Origin: Isoperla grammatica
Lineage: Eukaryota; Arthropoda; Insecta; Plecoptera; Perlodidae
Assembly (NCBI GenBank): GCA_945910005.1
Contig: OX246746.1
Coordinates: 34,558,686-34,622,685 of the forward strand
Direction: 5' to 3'
DNA: 64,000 nt
Shown here: positions 63,743 to 64,000 of the stretch, one piece after another
Numbering within the stretch: the first letter of the stretch is position 1
Layout: each line of letters starts with the position of its first letter
The notes under the pieces: generated by a model
Databases searched by the model: none
The model's input: the letters and a program-made list of their open reading frames with translations, nothing else
What the model was told of the DNA's origin: nothing
Made by a program: the position numbers and the translations under genes

Positions 63743-64000
63743 ACCTCGGAACCGTTCGAATGAACAAACTATAGAGAACTTGTCGAGTCGCACATAAATG
63801 GTTACTCAAATGTGAACTGTTTTACATCCAACAAGCGAACCGGTGGCGTCTCAATTTTTGTTAAGAGTGAACTCAAATATAAAATAATAAAAAATGTATC
63901 ACTTGATTTGAACTATTGGTGTATAATAATAAGGATTTCGAGTAAAATACCGTGTGTCCAAAACTTATATGTGTCAGTGATATATCATTCGCCGAGTGCA

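Larger units (their letters stand above)
60762..63771 (-). mobile_element. Tc1/mariner-like transposon, 3.0 kb
   Basis: TA duplication at 60760-60761 and 63772-63773. Inverted ends of about 29 bp, AAGTTTGTTCATTCGAACGG and, in complement, TAGTTTGTTCATTCGAACGG. One transposase gene, itself carrying a LINE. Confidence 0.93.
58734..64000 (+). mobile_element. LINE with SAP-domain ORF1 (runs off the window)
   Basis: ORF1 and the start of ORF2 on the plus strand, interrupted by a SINE (59003-59382) and a Tc1-like transposon (60762-63771). ORF2 continues past 64000. The 5' boundary is not determined. Confidence 0.8.
60563..64000 (+). pseudogene. LINE ORF2 endonuclease, split by a Tc1-like element
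   Basis: ATG at 60563 overlaps the ORF1 stop in ATGA, a layout that suggests reinitiation. Endonuclease start: ENLLYTNIRGLINDKEELEE, then LIVCVSETHVTAD with the SET catalytic Glu at 60760. The frame resumes after 63773 with RELVESHINGYS, SNKRTGGVSIFVK and NLYVSVIYHSPSA (the YRSPS-like block) to the window end. The join is exact if one TA copy is kept. Reverse transcriptase lies outside the window. Dead as it stands because of the insertion. Confidence 0.8.

Overview
This window looks like intergenic DNA of an invertebrate animal packed with transposable elements. Reasons: GT-AG introns are visible, Penelope-like and several non-LTR retrotransposons (LINEs) are present, and DNA transposons of the PIF/Harbinger, hAT, Tc1/mariner-like and Crypton-like types occur together with short retroposons. 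An arthropod is plausible from the jockey-like LINE proteins and a (CCTAA)3 stretch, but the sequence does not prove it. I see no host housekeeping gene that I can name, no rRNA and no CRISPR.

Layout. 1.9-6.1 kb: a Harbinger transposase split by a partial tandem of Penelope elements. 6.1-8.4 kb: a LINE fragment and a second Harbinger fragment. 8.4-15.3 kb: an inverted-repeat (foldback) locus split by an almost complete 6.4-kb jockey-like LINE on the minus strand. 15.7-21.2 kb: a tRNA-derived SINE, three tandem copies of a 150-nt exon, and a Crypton-like tyrosine recombinase gene broken by a LINE and a SINE. 21.4-29.2 kb: a second recombinase copy whose 6.2-kb intron carries a complete Ty3/gypsy element with LTRs, gag and pol. 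29.5-37.4 kb: MITEs, SINEs, LINE ends, tRNA-like sequences and a broken retroelement gag. 37.9-48.9 kb: Harbinger accessory (Myb/MADF-like) genes on the plus strand facing a good Harbinger transposase on the minus strand, with a CR1-like LINE carrying a PHD finger lodged between them. 49.2-53.2 kb: LINE and gag remnants and a 96-bp minisatellite. 53.2-58.2 kb: a LINE inside a SINE, then a hAT element holding a three-level SINE nest. 58.7-64 kb: a LINE with a SAP-domain ORF1, interrupted by a SINE and by a 3-kb Tc1-like transposon that itself carries another LINE.

The elements mainly record who jumped into whom. Many insertions can be read to the base because target site duplications (TSDs) and the interrupted reading frames are preserved. 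The dominant short repeat is a ~380-bp retroposon with an (AATC)n tail and two alternative 5' heads; it hit coding regions of the recombinase, two LINEs and other SINEs. The LTR element at 24.0-28.8 kb is the best candidate for recent autonomous activity. Many frame breaks lie in homopolymer runs, so some apparent pseudogenes could be assembly errors.
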